Assembly (NCBI RefSeq): GCF_900094705.1
Contig: NZ_FMAR01000012.1
Coordinates: 1-64,000 of the forward strand
Source of the DNA: Chitinophaga costaii
Lineage (GTDB): Bacteria; Bacteroidota; Bacteroidia; Chitinophagales; Chitinophagaceae
Direction: 5' to 3'
Length of the DNA: 64,000 bases
Shown piece after piece: positions 53,333 to 62,562 of this stretch. The notes below the pieces were generated by a model. The model did not search any database and was not told the origin of the DNA. It saw only the letters and a program-made list of their open reading frames with translations. Numbering within the stretch: the stretch's first letter is position 1; each line of letters starts with the position of its first letter. A program made the translations under genes and the position numbers.

Positions 53333-54331
53333 ATGAATTTATCAGGTAAAAAAGTTTTGGTTACTGGCGCAGATGGCTTTATTGGAAGCCATCTGGTTGA
53401 ACATTTAATGGCAGAGGGCTGCCGGGTAAAAGCCTTTGTAAATTACAACTCTTTTAACAGTTGGGGATGGTTGGATACTTTTCCCAAGGAAATTCTGTCC
53501 AGGCTTGAAATTTTTGCCGGAGATATTCGTGATCCCAATGGCGTAAGGAATGCCATGAAAGGAGCCGAGGTTGTATTTCATCTGGCGGCGCTCATTGCTA
53601 TTCCTTTCAGTTATCACTCACCCGATTCCTATATTGATACCAACGTCAAAGGCACGCTTAATATAGTACAGGCAGCAAAAGATTTGGCGGTTGAAAGAGT
53701 ACTGGTTACCTCTACTTCCGAGGTATATGGAACAGCGACTTATATACCGATCGATGAAAAACATCCACGTCAGCCGCAGTCACCTTATTCTGCTTCTAAG
53801 ATCGGTGCGGACTGTATTGCCGAGTCTTTTTATCGCAGCTTCAATGTGCCCGTTACCATCGTAAGACCCTTCAATACCTATGGCCCCCGGCAGTCTGCCC
53901 GAGCTGTAATTCCCACCATCATTACACAATTATTGAATGGGAATGATAGGATTTGCTTGGGGGACATTACCCCTACTCGGGACCTGGTATATGTAAAGGA
54001 TACCGTAAGAGGATTTTCCTCCATTGCTTGTGCGGATAGTCTCATCGGGCAGGATTGCAATATAGCCACCCAGTCTGAAATCAGTGTGGGAGAATTAGCG
54101 GAAAATCTTATACAATTAATAAATCCCGCAGCAAGTGTTGAACAGGATGGAGACCGGTTACGCCCCGGCAAGAGTGAGGTTTTCCGACTATATGGTTCTA
54201 ACGAGAAAATCAGCCAGCATACGAGCTGGGAGCAGCAATATTCCCTGGGACAGGGGCTGCGTGAAACGATTGAATGGTTTAAGGTGACCGAAAATTTAAA
54301 AGCATATAAAGCAGATATCTATAACATTTAG
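53333..54331 (+). CDS. legB: NAD-dependent 4,6-dehydratase, LegB type
   Basis: A 332-residue SDR enzyme of the extended type: GADGFIG (12-18) binds NAD, and Tyr152/Lys156 (YSASK) are catalytic. VSTSEVYG-like STSEVYGT and RPFNTYGPRQS motifs are typical of sugar-nucleotide 4,6-dehydratases. The following genes (aminotransferase, acetyltransferase, NeuB-like synthase, 2-epimerase) identify it as LegB of legionaminic acid synthesis, which uses GDP-GlcNAc in Campylobacter and UDP-GlcNAc in others. ATG 53333 is preferred over TTG 53312. It begins the five-gene pathway block. Confidence 0.85.
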   Translation: MNLSGKKVLVTGADGFIGSHLVEHLMAEGCRVKAFVNYNSFNSWGWLDTFPKEILSRLEIFAGDIRDPNGVRNAMKGAEVVFHLAALIAIPFSYHSPDSYIDTNVKGTLNIVQAAKDLAVERVLVTSTSEVYGTATYIPIDEKHPRQPQSPYSASKIGADCIAESFYRSFNVPVTIVRPFNTYGPRQSARAVIPTIITQLLNGNDRICLGDITPTRDLVYVKDTVRGFSSIACADSLIGQDCNIATQSEISVGELAENLIQLINPAASVEQDGDRLRPGKSEVFRLYGSNEKISQHTSWEQQYSLGQGLRETIEWFKVTENLKAYKADIYNI

Positions 54332-54339
54332 CCGTGTAT

Positions 54340-55503
54340 ATGAACCCAGAGCGTATTATAGACTTTATCCGGAAAATGTTCCAGGAAGCTGAAGGTTTTA
54401 TTCCCCTGCATACGCCTTACTTTGGCGGTAACGAAAAAAAGTACCTGCTGGATACCATTGATTCTACTTTTGTTTCTTCGGTAGGGGCGTATGTTACGCA
54501 GTTTGAAAAAATGATGTGCGACATCACAGGAGCCAAATATGCTATTGCGATTGTGAATGGCACGGCTGCTCTTCACCTATCCATGGTGCTGGCTGGCGTG
54601 GGTTACGGAGATGAAGTGATTACGCAACCTCTTACATTCGTGGCCACGGCGAATGCAGTGGCCCAGGCGGGAGGTGTCCCTGTATTTGTAGACGTAGATA
54701 GAGATACCATGGGACTTTCACCAACCGCACTGGAGGCATTCTTGCAAGCTGAAACGATTATTAATGCCGAAGGGCAATGCATTAATAAAACAACCGGTCG
54801 CCACATTGCGGCCTGCGTACCTATGCATACATTCGGTTTCCCAGCGCGGATAGACGAGATCGTGAATATCTGCCACCGATACCACATCACGGTTATCGAA
54901 GATGCCGCGGAATCTTTAGGTAGTTATTATAAGGGACGGCATACTGGTACCTTCGGCATGTTAGGTACCTTTAGCTTTAATGGTAATAAAACCGTGACCT
55001 GTGGCGGTGGTGGTGCTATCGTGACCAATGACGAAACGGTGGCCCGACATGCCAAACATATTTCTACTACGGCCAAAATTCCACATGCTTATGAGTTCAC
55101 ACATGACGAAGTTGGCTATAATTACCGTATGCCCAATCTGAACGCGGCTTTAGCCTGTGCCCAACTGGAACAGTTGGATGCGTTTGTTGAAAATAAACGG
55201 GTACTGGCTAATGCTTACGCGCAATTCTTTGAAGGGTCGGATATACAGTTCGTCGGCGAATTGTCGGATTCAACCGCCAATTATTGGCTAAATACCATCA
55301 TTCTCCCGGACCACGTGCAGCAGCAGGTGTTTCTGGAAATGAGCAATATGCGGAGGGTGATGACCCGACCTATCTGGAAGTTAATGAATCGTCTGCCTAT
55401 GTACTGCCACTGTCAGCATGGCCCTATCGGGAATGCTGAATGGTTGGAGGCGCGTGTAGTGAATATTCCCAGCAGTGTTAGACCTAATTTTTTGGAAAAA
55501 TGA
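54340..55503 (+). CDS. legC: LegC-family PLP-dependent aminotransferase
   Basis: A 387-residue DegT/DnrJ/EryC1 aminotransferase. The PLP Lys is Lys217 in SFNGNKTVTCGGGG; IEDAAESLGS (about 186-195) contains the Asp for the pyridine nitrogen; NGTAALHLSMV binds PLP phosphate. It would aminate the 4-keto-6-deoxy sugar produced by LegB. The family LegC is the expected partner by order. ATG 54340 is used; a GTG two codons upstream is possible. The stop overlaps the next start by four bases. Confidence 0.9.
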   Translation: MNPERIIDFIRKMFQEAEGFIPLHTPYFGGNEKKYLLDTIDSTFVSSVGAYVTQFEKMMCDITGAKYAIAIVNGTAALHLSMVLAGVGYGDEVITQPLTFVATANAVAQAGGVPVFVDVDRDTMGLSPTALEAFLQAETIINAEGQCINKTTGRHIAACVPMHTFGFPARIDEIVNICHRYHITVIEDAAESLGSYYKGRHTGTFGMLGTFSFNGNKTVTCGGGGAIVTNDETVARHAKHISTTAKIPHAYEFTHDEVGYNYRMPNLNAALACAQLEQLDAFVENKRVLANAYAQFFEGSDIQFVGELSDSTANYWLNTIILPDHVQQQVFLEMSNMRRVMTRPIWKLMNRLPMYCHCQHGPIGNAEWLEARVVNIPSSVRPNFLEK

Positions 55504-56141
55504 TTAGGCAATCCCTTATACTGATCGGCGCCGGGGGGCATTGCAAATCCTGCATTGAGGTGATCGAATCCACCGGCCAATATGAAATTGCAGGTATTTT
55601 GGATGTTTCGGATAAAGTGGGGTCACTACTGGCTGGCTATCCGGTGATCGGCACGGACGATGCACTGGAGACCCTGGCAGCAGGTCCACAGTTTCTTATT
55701 ACAGTCGGTCAGATAAAGAGTGCACTATTACGTCAGCGGCTTTTCACCCGATTGAAGGCTTTGGGTAAACCGCTTGCCACTATAATTGCACCCTCGGCTA
55801 TTGTGGCAACCCGCGTCACGATTGGAGAAGGTTCCATCGTGATGCACCGGACCGTGATCAATGCGGGTAGTTTTATCGGTGCAAATTGCATTATCAACAC
55901 AGGCGCCGTCATAGAACATGACAGCATATTAGGGGACCATGTACATCTGTCTACAATGGCGGTGATAAACGGGGATTGTCACGTGGGGGAGGCGGTGTTT
56001 GTTGGAAGTGGTGCCGTGGTGGCAAATGGTATCACCATTGCGGCTTCAGCCGTTATTGGGGCTGGTGCAGTGGTGATCAGCGATATTACTGAAGTAGGAA
56101 CTTACGTGGGTAACCCCTGTCATAAATTGAATATCAAATGA
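55500..56141 (+). CDS. NeuD/PglD-type sugar N/O-acetyltransferase
   Basis: A 213-residue left-handed beta-helix acetyltransferase: N-terminal Rossmann-like part (LILIGAGGHCKSCIEVIES) binding the sugar nucleotide, then hexapeptide repeats (IGEGSIVMHRTVINAGSFIGANCIINTGAVIEHDSILGDHV). In this position it most likely acts as LegH, acetylating the 4-amino group made by LegC, as PglD does. An O-acetyltransferase role (NeuD) is the alternative. Overlaps neighbours by four bases at both ends, implying tight coupling. Confidence 0.85.
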   Translation: MIRQSLILIGAGGHCKSCIEVIESTGQYEIAGILDVSDKVGSLLAGYPVIGTDDALETLAAGPQFLITVGQIKSALLRQRLFTRLKALGKPLATIIAPSAIVATRVTIGEGSIVMHRTVINAGSFIGANCIINTGAVIEHDSILGDHVHLSTMAVINGDCHVGEAVFVGSGAVVANGITIAASAVIGAGAVVISDITEVGTYVGNPCHKLNIK

Positions 56142-57142
56142 GACATACGATCATTATCGCGGAAGCAGGCGTAAATCATAACGGGAGTCTTGAAAACGCT
56201 AAAAAACTAGTGGATGCAGCTGCTGCGGCAGGTGTTGACTATGTAAAGTTTCAGACATTTAACGCAAATAAAATAGCCAGCAAGGCAGCTGCAAAGGCGG
56301 CATACCAACAAACGAATACAGGCAATGCAGACAGCCAGGTGGACATGTTGCGCAAGCTGGAGCTTAGTGAACAAGACCATTATGTATTACTGGATTACTG
56401 CAAAGAAAAAGGGATCAGATTCCTGTCGACTCCGTTTGACCTGGAAAGTATAGACTTGCTAAAGAAACTAGGGATCACGCTGGGCAAAATCCCTTCTGGC
56501 GAATTGACTAATTTGCCATACCTGCGGAAAATGGGACAAAGCTTCCAGGAGATCGTCATGTCCACCGGTATGGCGGATTTGCAGGAAGTGCTGGATGCCA
56601 TGCAGGTATTGCTAGATGTCGGTGTAAAAAAAGAATGTATAACTATCCTGCATTGTAATACACAATACCCAACCCCGATGCAGGATGTTAATCTGCGCGC
56701 TATGGAGGCAATCCGCGAAGCTGCAGGGGTTGCGACCGGTTATTCTGATCATACGTTGGGCATAGAAGTACCCATCGCCGCAGTAGCCATGGGTGCTGTT
56801 CTGATAGAGAAACATTTTACCCTTGATAGTAACATGGAGGGGCCGGACCACAGGGCCTCCCTGGAGCCGCGGGATCTGATAGCCATGGTGACCGCTATCC
56901 GTAATATTGAGAAAGCGCTAGGTGATGGTGTTAAACAAACGTCTCCTTCTGAAATAGAAAATATGGCTATTGTGCGTAAGAGTATTGTTGCCAGCCGGGT
57001 CATTGCAAAAGGGGAGCACTATACAGAAGACAATCTTACTGTAAAACGACCAGGTACCGGTATCAGTGGTATGGAGTGGGATCGGGTGATCGGCCAGGTA
57101 GCTCCACGTGATTTCGAAGAAGATGAAATGATCACCTTATGA
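56138..57142 (+). CDS. legI: N-acetylneuraminate/legionaminate synthase
   Basis: A 334-residue NeuB-family enzyme condensing phosphoenolpyruvate with a 6-carbon amino sugar to give a nonulosonic acid. AEAGVNHNG (8-16) and GYSDHTLGIEVPIAAVAMGA, EKHFTLD and GPDHRASLEP mark the barrel active site; a C-terminal SAF/antifreeze-like domain (about 275-334, RKSIVASRVIAKGE) completes it. The flanking LegB/LegC/LegG genes favour a legionaminate rather than neuraminate product. Start overlaps the upstream stop (ATGA), and its stop overlaps the next start. Confidence 0.92.
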   Translation: MRHTIIIAEAGVNHNGSLENAKKLVDAAAAAGVDYVKFQTFNANKIASKAAAKAAYQQTNTGNADSQVDMLRKLELSEQDHYVLLDYCKEKGIRFLSTPFDLESIDLLKKLGITLGKIPSGELTNLPYLRKMGQSFQEIVMSTGMADLQEVLDAMQVLLDVGVKKECITILHCNTQYPTPMQDVNLRAMEAIREAAGVATGYSDHTLGIEVPIAAVAMGAVLIEKHFTLDSNMEGPDHRASLEPRDLIAMVTAIRNIEKALGDGVKQTSPSEIENMAIVRKSIVASRVIAKGEHYTEDNLTVKRPGTGISGMEWDRVIGQVAPRDFEEDEMITL

Positions 57143-58299
57143 GCAATAAGAAGATCTGTGTAGTAACCGGTACCCGCGCCGAATATGGCCTGCTGTACTG
57201 GCTAATGAAGGTGTTGAAATCCACGTCTGGCTTCACTTTGCAGGTGGTGGCTACTGGTATGCATCTTTCTCCTGAATTTGGTCTCACTTATCGTCAAATA
57301 GAGGCAGATGGTTTTGTGATAGATAAAAAGGTAGAAATGCTGCTCTCGTCGGATACCACTATTGGCATCAATAAAAGTTTGGGGTTGGGGGTTATTGGAA
57401 TGAGTGAAGCATTTGTAGCTCTTGAGCCTGATCTAGTAATACTTTTGGGTGATCGGTTCGAAATTTTTGCTGCCGCTACAGCTGCCATGATAAGCCGCAT
57501 ACCTATTGCCCACTGTCATGGAGGCGAGGCTACTGAAGGGGTAATTGACGAGTCTATCCGCCACTCCATTACCAAAATGTCCCACCTGCATTTTACTTCC
57601 AATGAGGTATACAGAAAGAGAGTTATCCAACTGGGAGAAAGTCCAGATAGGGTATTTAATGTAGGAGCACTTGGCATAGAGAATATCAATAGGCTTAAGT
57701 TGCTTGATCAAGAACAATTTGAGCATAGCATTGGTTTTGTGCTGGGGCAAAAGAACGTGCTTGTAACTTTCCATCCTGTAACACTGGAGGTGTCATCCGC
57801 CGAGTCACAATTTAACGCATTGCTGATGGCATTGGATGCGCTACAGGGAGTAAAGATGATTTTTACAAAAGCGAATGCGGATACTGACGGAAGAATAATT
57901 AACCAGCTTATAGACGACTATGTTTCCAGGAACAGAGAGAAGGCAATTGCATTCACATCGCTTGGACAGTTAAGATATTTGTCGGCATTACAATATATGG
58001 ATGTTATAATTGGAAATTCGTCAAGTGGGATACTGGAAGTGCCTTCATTTAAGAAACCAACTGTAAACATCGGTGATCGTCAGCTGGGAAGAATTAAGGC
58101 AATGAGTGTAATAGATTGTGAACCGGACGTAGTTTCTATCAGTAGCGCAATTCGACAAGCTTTTGATACTGGTTTTCGGCAAAGCCTGCAGAATATGGAA
58201 AGCCCTTATGGGAAGGGTAATCCATCAGAGCAAATTGTGGAAATCATTCAAAATACTCCATTAAATATATTATTAAAGAAGCGTTTTTATGATTTATAA
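57139..58299 (+). CDS. legG: Hydrolysing UDP-N-acetylglucosamine 2-epimerase, LegG/NeuC type
   Basis: A 386-residue GT-B-like epimerase. GTRAEYG (11-17) opens the fold; HCHGGEATEGVIDESIRHSITKMSHLHF and GNSSSGILEVPSFKKPTVNIGDRQ are NeuC/LegG signatures. It inverts C2 and releases the nucleotide, giving the sugar substrate of LegI. Together with genes 53333-57142 it completes synthesis to free legionaminic-type acid. The following step, CMP activation, has no gene in the window. Composition becomes more AT-rich from about 57,700. Confidence 0.9.
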   Translation: MSNKKICVVTGTRAEYGLLYWLMKVLKSTSGFTLQVVATGMHLSPEFGLTYRQIEADGFVIDKKVEMLLSSDTTIGINKSLGLGVIGMSEAFVALEPDLVILLGDRFEIFAAATAAMISRIPIAHCHGGEATEGVIDESIRHSITKMSHLHFTSNEVYRKRVIQLGESPDRVFNVGALGIENINRLKLLDQEQFEHSIGFVLGQKNVLVTFHPVTLEVSSAESQFNALLMALDALQGVKMIFTKANADTDGRIINQLIDDYVSRNREKAIAFTSLGQLRYLSALQYMDVIIGNSSSGILEVPSFKKPTVNIGDRQLGRIKAMSVIDCEPDVVSISSAIRQAFDTGFRQSLQNMESPYGKGNPSEQIVEIIQNTPLNILLKKRFYDL

Positions 58300-58454
58300 T
58301 TTATGAAAGCCTTTTACGGGCAGAGTTCAGCGCGGATTTTGATCTGCCACTGGAATGGTTTTAAGCTGAATTTGGATTGGTGCATATCTTTAAGCAAATA
58401 ATGATGACATCAGTACCATAACTGGTTTGATAGCATCATGCTAACATAGGATGA

Positions 58455-59621
58455 ATGATAAATCACATAGTTTTTTTCACATACTTGCCGTTGTCTGAAA
58501 AGATTGAAACGGACTTCTACCTTCAAGCGTTGCTAAATAATGGCTATAGGGTCACTTACGCCGATATTAGCAACATATCTGGTAAAACGATCAGGCATAC
58601 TATTGAACGACCTTATATTCTTGAAGTGCTCACTTGGGATGCATTCGATAATTTATTAAAAGATAGCGAGCGGGAGGATACGATCGTGCTGACGAATGTG
58701 ACATATAATCATGAATCGTATGCATTGTTTCGTTTCATTAGCCGGTATAAAGTTAAACTAGGATTTTTTGCCAGAGGCATGTTGCCGGTACCCTCCCTAA
58801 TGGAAAACCCACTGAGAAGGTTTTTGGTCAATCCGATGGCCTATCTTAGTGTTTATAAGGCCATACGTTTTCTGAAAAATAAAATGGCTGTACGTGCTAA
58901 GATGCTTGGTAAAATAAGGCCTTACGATGTGTTGTTCGTGGCGGGAAAGAACGGAGTTATGACTACAGGAATGGGTTGGCAGGCCGATCTGCGTCACGCG
59001 AAGATGGTTCACATTAACTATTTCGATTTCGATCAATACCATGCAATGCAAAATCAGGACCAGCAATTGATATCGGGTAAGTATGCAGTGTTCATCGATC
59101 AGTATTTGCCCCATCATCCTGACGTGAAATTGTTTAACCTTGGGGAGGTTCCATCAGAAAGATATTTTCAGAAACTAAATGCCTTCCTTGACAAGGTGGA
59201 GGCTACATACGGGTTGAAAGTAGTGATTGCAGCGCATCCCAAATCGGATTATGCTAGCAATCCTTTTAATGGTCGGAGGTTAGTTAAAAACGAAACTGCC
59301 TTGTTGATCCGGTACGCTGAACTGGTGCTCACGCATGTTAGCAGTGCAATATCTTTTTGCGCTTTATACTATAAGCCGGTATTCATGTTGTATAATGAAA
59401 CGATTAGTACTGTCTTTAGTCAGTACCAGGTGAGGTTCATGTGCGATAGCATAGGAGGATACTTTTACGATATGGATCACGAAACTCCTTTGGTCCCAGC
59501 AGGGGAGTTGGTGATCGATAAGAAAAAATATGACCGTTACAAATACGATTATCTCACATCGCGTGAGAGTGAGCAGCAGCAGACGGTAGCTTTATTTTTA
59601 AATGCTTTAAAAACATTGTGA
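58455..59621 (+). CDS. Putative glycosyltransferase of sialyl/nonulosonate-transferase type
   Basis: A 388-residue cytoplasmic protein that I do not recognise by name. It has no signal peptide. Two features resemble bacterial polysialyl- and related CMP-sugar transferases: an HP motif (AAHPKSDY, His261-Pro262) and a Ser-Ser motif (THVSSAIS, Ser296-Ser297) before a KP. An FIDQYLPHHPD segment is at about 213-223. Standing right after the nonulosonate pathway genes and before a flippase, it is a good candidate for the enzyme that attaches the nonulosonate; this is inference from motif and place. The gap 58300-58454 before it holds nothing convincing. Confidence 0.5.
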   Translation: MINHIVFFTYLPLSEKIETDFYLQALLNNGYRVTYADISNISGKTIRHTIERPYILEVLTWDAFDNLLKDSEREDTIVLTNVTYNHESYALFRFISRYKVKLGFFARGMLPVPSLMENPLRRFLVNPMAYLSVYKAIRFLKNKMAVRAKMLGKIRPYDVLFVAGKNGVMTTGMGWQADLRHAKMVHINYFDFDQYHAMQNQDQQLISGKYAVFIDQYLPHHPDVKLFNLGEVPSERYFQKLNAFLDKVEATYGLKVVIAAHPKSDYASNPFNGRRLVKNETALLIRYAELVLTHVSSAISFCALYYKPVFMLYNETISTVFSQYQVRFMCDSIGGYFYDMDHETPLVPAGELVIDKKKYDRYKYDYLTSRESEQQQTVALFLNALKTL

Positions 59622-59631
59622 GCCATTAGCT

Positions 59632-61179
59632 ATGCAACGATCATATACGAAAAACTATTTCAAGATATATTTTTGGCAGTTACTCTCTATACTGTTGAAT
59701 CTTTTGTCGTTGATGGTCGTGATCCCACAGCTATCCTCTCATCCGGGTATCTACGGAATATACGCTATATGTGTTTCTTCTGTCATTTTCCTGTCTTATG
59801 CCGACCTTGGTTTTATGAATGCAGGGTTTAAATTTGCCAGCGAATTTTTTGCAAGAGGAAAGCAGGCCGAGGAGCGGCAGATTATTGGTCTTGTATCATT
59901 CATCCTATTAATATTTGTAGGACTTTTCATGATAACGACACTAGTGCTCTCAGTGCACCCGTCCTGGCTTATTAAGGGGCTTAATGATCAGGGTTATGTA
60001 AGAATTGCTCGTCAATTGCTTGTAATCCTGGCATTATTCGCTCCCATGGTGGTGTTACAAAGAGCCCTAGCCATTATCTTTGGCATACGGTTACAGGATT
60101 TCATTTATCAGCGGGTGCAGATGGTTGTTAATCTTTGCAAAATTGTTTCCGTGTTTTTTTTCTACCGCTCAGGGCACAGTAATATCGTAGGGTATTTTTT
60201 ATTCGGACAATGCCTCACAGCGGTGGGGCTGCTTACTGGATTCGGCATAGCCGGCAGGCGTTATGGAATAGGATTGAAATGTTTTGCGCGTTCTATTCGA
60301 TTTTCACGGCCTTTGTTCGATGAGATAAAGCCCTTGGCCCTTAGTACGCTGTTTATCACCATTTCCTGGATATTATATTACGAACTGGATATCTTTTCTA
60401 TTGCCCGCCTTTCTGGCGCACAAGCAGTGGCATTTTATTCGATAGGGCTTACTTGTCAGTCGTTTTTTCGAACCATTTTGGGTATGCTATTTAATCCTTT
60501 TGCCGCACGTTTCAACCACTTTATAGCAATGCACGATACGGAAGGGCTAAAGCGATTTTATCAATCGGTGATATGCTTGATGCTACCGGTGGTTGTGTTC
60601 CCGATTTTATCCATTGTTTGTCTAAGCAAACCTTTAGTATATTCCTGGGTAGGTAGTGGATTTCATGAAAGCGTAAGACTGGTGCAGGTGCTTGCAATGT
60701 GTAATATTTGGGGTTTCATTTCTTACCCGGCGGGTATGTTGCTGATAGCTCGAAAAGAGATCCGTAAGCTGTATGTTCTGGCAATCGTTCAGCCCGTTAT
60801 TTTCTGGCTTGGTGTAGCGGTGTTTTTTTCTCATTTTGGTTATGAGGTATTTGCCTGGTTCCAACTTTTCGCCTTCCTGATTAGCGCTTTGGTATATGGG
60901 TGGTACTCCAAACAATTTTTGCAAATCGACACATGGAAATTTTTCAAAACTTTTATCCTACCAGGTTTTTTGCCGGCCGTCTTGCTCATATTGGGGCTGT
61001 GGAGTCTGGTGGGTTATCTACCAGAGGAAAAGAATAAGATAAATCTGATTTTAGTGGTAGCCATCGGCGGAGTGCTTTCTATGTTAGCAGTAGGAATTTA
61101 TTATCTTACGACGCCAACGTTCCGGAAGTATATGTACACTGTTCTTCAAAACCTTCGTACAGGGCGAGCGGCCGGCTAA
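59632..61179 (+). CDS. Oligosaccharide flippase, Wzx-like
   Basis: A 515-residue integral membrane protein with about 12-14 hydrophobic segments, starting KIYFWQLLSILLNLLSLMVVIPQLSS. It has the polysaccharide-synthesis (MATE-like) fold features: YGIYAICVSSVIFLSYADLGFMNAG near the N-terminus and the conserved ELDIFSIARLSGAQAVAFYSIGL in the middle. It would flip the undecaprenyl-linked repeat unit to the periplasm before polymerisation. It starts ten bases after the preceding gene. Confidence 0.9.
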   Translation: MQRSYTKNYFKIYFWQLLSILLNLLSLMVVIPQLSSHPGIYGIYAICVSSVIFLSYADLGFMNAGFKFASEFFARGKQAEERQIIGLVSFILLIFVGLFMITTLVLSVHPSWLIKGLNDQGYVRIARQLLVILALFAPMVVLQRALAIIFGIRLQDFIYQRVQMVVNLCKIVSVFFFYRSGHSNIVGYFLFGQCLTAVGLLTGFGIAGRRYGIGLKCFARSIRFSRPLFDEIKPLALSTLFITISWILYYELDIFSIARLSGAQAVAFYSIGLTCQSFFRTILGMLFNPFAARFNHFIAMHDTEGLKRFYQSVICLMLPVVVFPILSIVCLSKPLVYSWVGSGFHESVRLVQVLAMCNIWGFISYPAGMLLIARKEIRKLYVLAIVQPVIFWLGVAVFFSHFGYEVFAWFQLFAFLISALVYGWYSKQFLQIDTWKFFKTFILPGFLPAVLLILGLWSLVGYLPEEKNKINLILVVAIGGVLSMLAVGIYYLTTPTFRKYMYTVLQNLRTGRAAG

Positions 61180-61278
61180 GGTTTATAGGGTTGGTTTAGC
61201 GATGATTTTCTAGATTTATCAAGGCCTCGGTAGTAGTGGCAGCTACTTTTAACAACTAATTATTTTTATTATAGTCGA

Positions 61279-62547
61279 ATGTCAAAAGTCCTCATCTATA
61301 GTGATTGCTTTGTATTTAGCGGTAGCGAGAATGTGATTGAGAACATGCTCAAAGCAACATCTATAAAGGATCATCACGATTTAAGTTTTTATTACGCAAA
61401 GAATGCGATATACGCGGAAGGTGTATCCCGGAAGTTAACTGGTATACCAGGTATTCGTCCGCTACGCATCTTTTCCGCTTATAACCAATGGGGTAATCAG
61501 GCTCAGGTGCGGAAAAAATCTGGCCTGCCTGGTGCCCGATATTTGTGGGTGCGGTATCTGCTAAGCTATGGATTTCAATTATTAGGTTTGCATGACTGTT
61601 TTAATATCTGGCAACAATATTATGCTTTTAAAAAAGCAGGACCAGATATTTTATATATTAATAATGGTGGTTATCCGGGGGCAAGAAGTTGCCGTGTAGC
61701 CGTGGTGGCTGCTCATTTGGCAGGTATTTCACATATTATCCTCAATGTAAATAACTTGGCATTTCCTTCCAAAGGCTGGTTAGACAGGTGCCTGGATAAA
61801 TTTATAGGCCAGTACGTAACGGTTTTTGTTACTGCGTCACAAGCTGCAGGTAAGCAATTGATGAAACTTCGGGGGTTTGATGTAGCCAAATGGAAATCTA
61901 TTCCCAACACTCTCAATGCCCAAACAGAGCAACAGATAACATTACTAAAGGGTCGGCTGCGCCAGGAATTTCAAGTGCCTGCAGGGGTGCCCGTAATAGG
62001 TGGAGTCGGCCTGCTCACTGCCCGTAAAGGATTTTCGGTATTAATAAACGCTATACATTTACTGAAAACACAATATCCTGACTTGGTTTTGCCCGCCGTT
62101 TTTATTTTTGGGGAAGGTGAGGACAGGCGCGTGCTGGAAGAATTGATCCGCTTCTGCGAATTGGAAAAGAACATTTTCCTACCGGGATTTCGGAATGATA
62201 TCCTGGATTATATAAAGGACATGGACCTGTTTGTTTGCCCTTCCATAGCCAACGAAGACTTTCCCTACGTGGTGCTAGAGGCTATGTGCATGAGCAAACC
62301 GGTATTGGGTACCCGCATAGCTGGTATTCCAGAACAAATACGTGATGGCTATAATGGTTTTATAGTACCTCCTTCGGATGCATCAGCTCTTTGTTCGGCG
62401 TTGGTAAAATTGTTGCGGGATGAACCTGAAAGGTTGAGAATGGCACAAAGAAGTCGAGAGATTTACTTTAACCGTTTTAATAATACACATGTTATGCGTG
62501 CGTATGATCAATTATTCACGGTGGTCAGCACCGATCATACCTTTTAA
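61279..62547 (+). CDS. Glycosyltransferase, family 4
   Basis: A 422-residue GT-B enzyme. The C-terminal domain shows GVGLLTARKGFSVLINAIHLL, VFIFGEGEDRRVLEELI, and the E-x7-E motif region SIANEDFPYVVLEAMCMSKPVLGTRIAGIPEQIRDG of GT4. The N-terminal half begins VLIYSDCFVFSGSENVIENML, which is typical of acceptor-binding domains. It adds a sugar to the repeat unit on the cytoplasmic side; donor unknown. The next gene starts 15 bases after its stop. Confidence 0.92.
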   Translation: MSKVLIYSDCFVFSGSENVIENMLKATSIKDHHDLSFYYAKNAIYAEGVSRKLTGIPGIRPLRIFSAYNQWGNQAQVRKKSGLPGARYLWVRYLLSYGFQLLGLHDCFNIWQQYYAFKKAGPDILYINNGGYPGARSCRVAVVAAHLAGISHIILNVNNLAFPSKGWLDRCLDKFIGQYVTVFVTASQAAGKQLMKLRGFDVAKWKSIPNTLNAQTEQQITLLKGRLRQEFQVPAGVPVIGGVGLLTARKGFSVLINAIHLLKTQYPDLVLPAVFIFGEGEDRRVLEELIRFCELEKNIFLPGFRNDILDYIKDMDLFVCPSIANEDFPYVVLEAMCMSKPVLGTRIAGIPEQIRDGYNGFIVPPSDASALCSALVKLLRDEPERLRMAQRSREIYFNRFNNTHVMRAYDQLFTVVSTDHTF

Positions 62548-62562
62548 AAGTGCTTATCTTTC

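Noticed and set aside
58303..58401. 32-codon frame between legG and the putative transferase
   Set aside because: No similarity recognised and another frame in the same stretch looks equally plausible; possibly decayed coding DNA, but not supportable.
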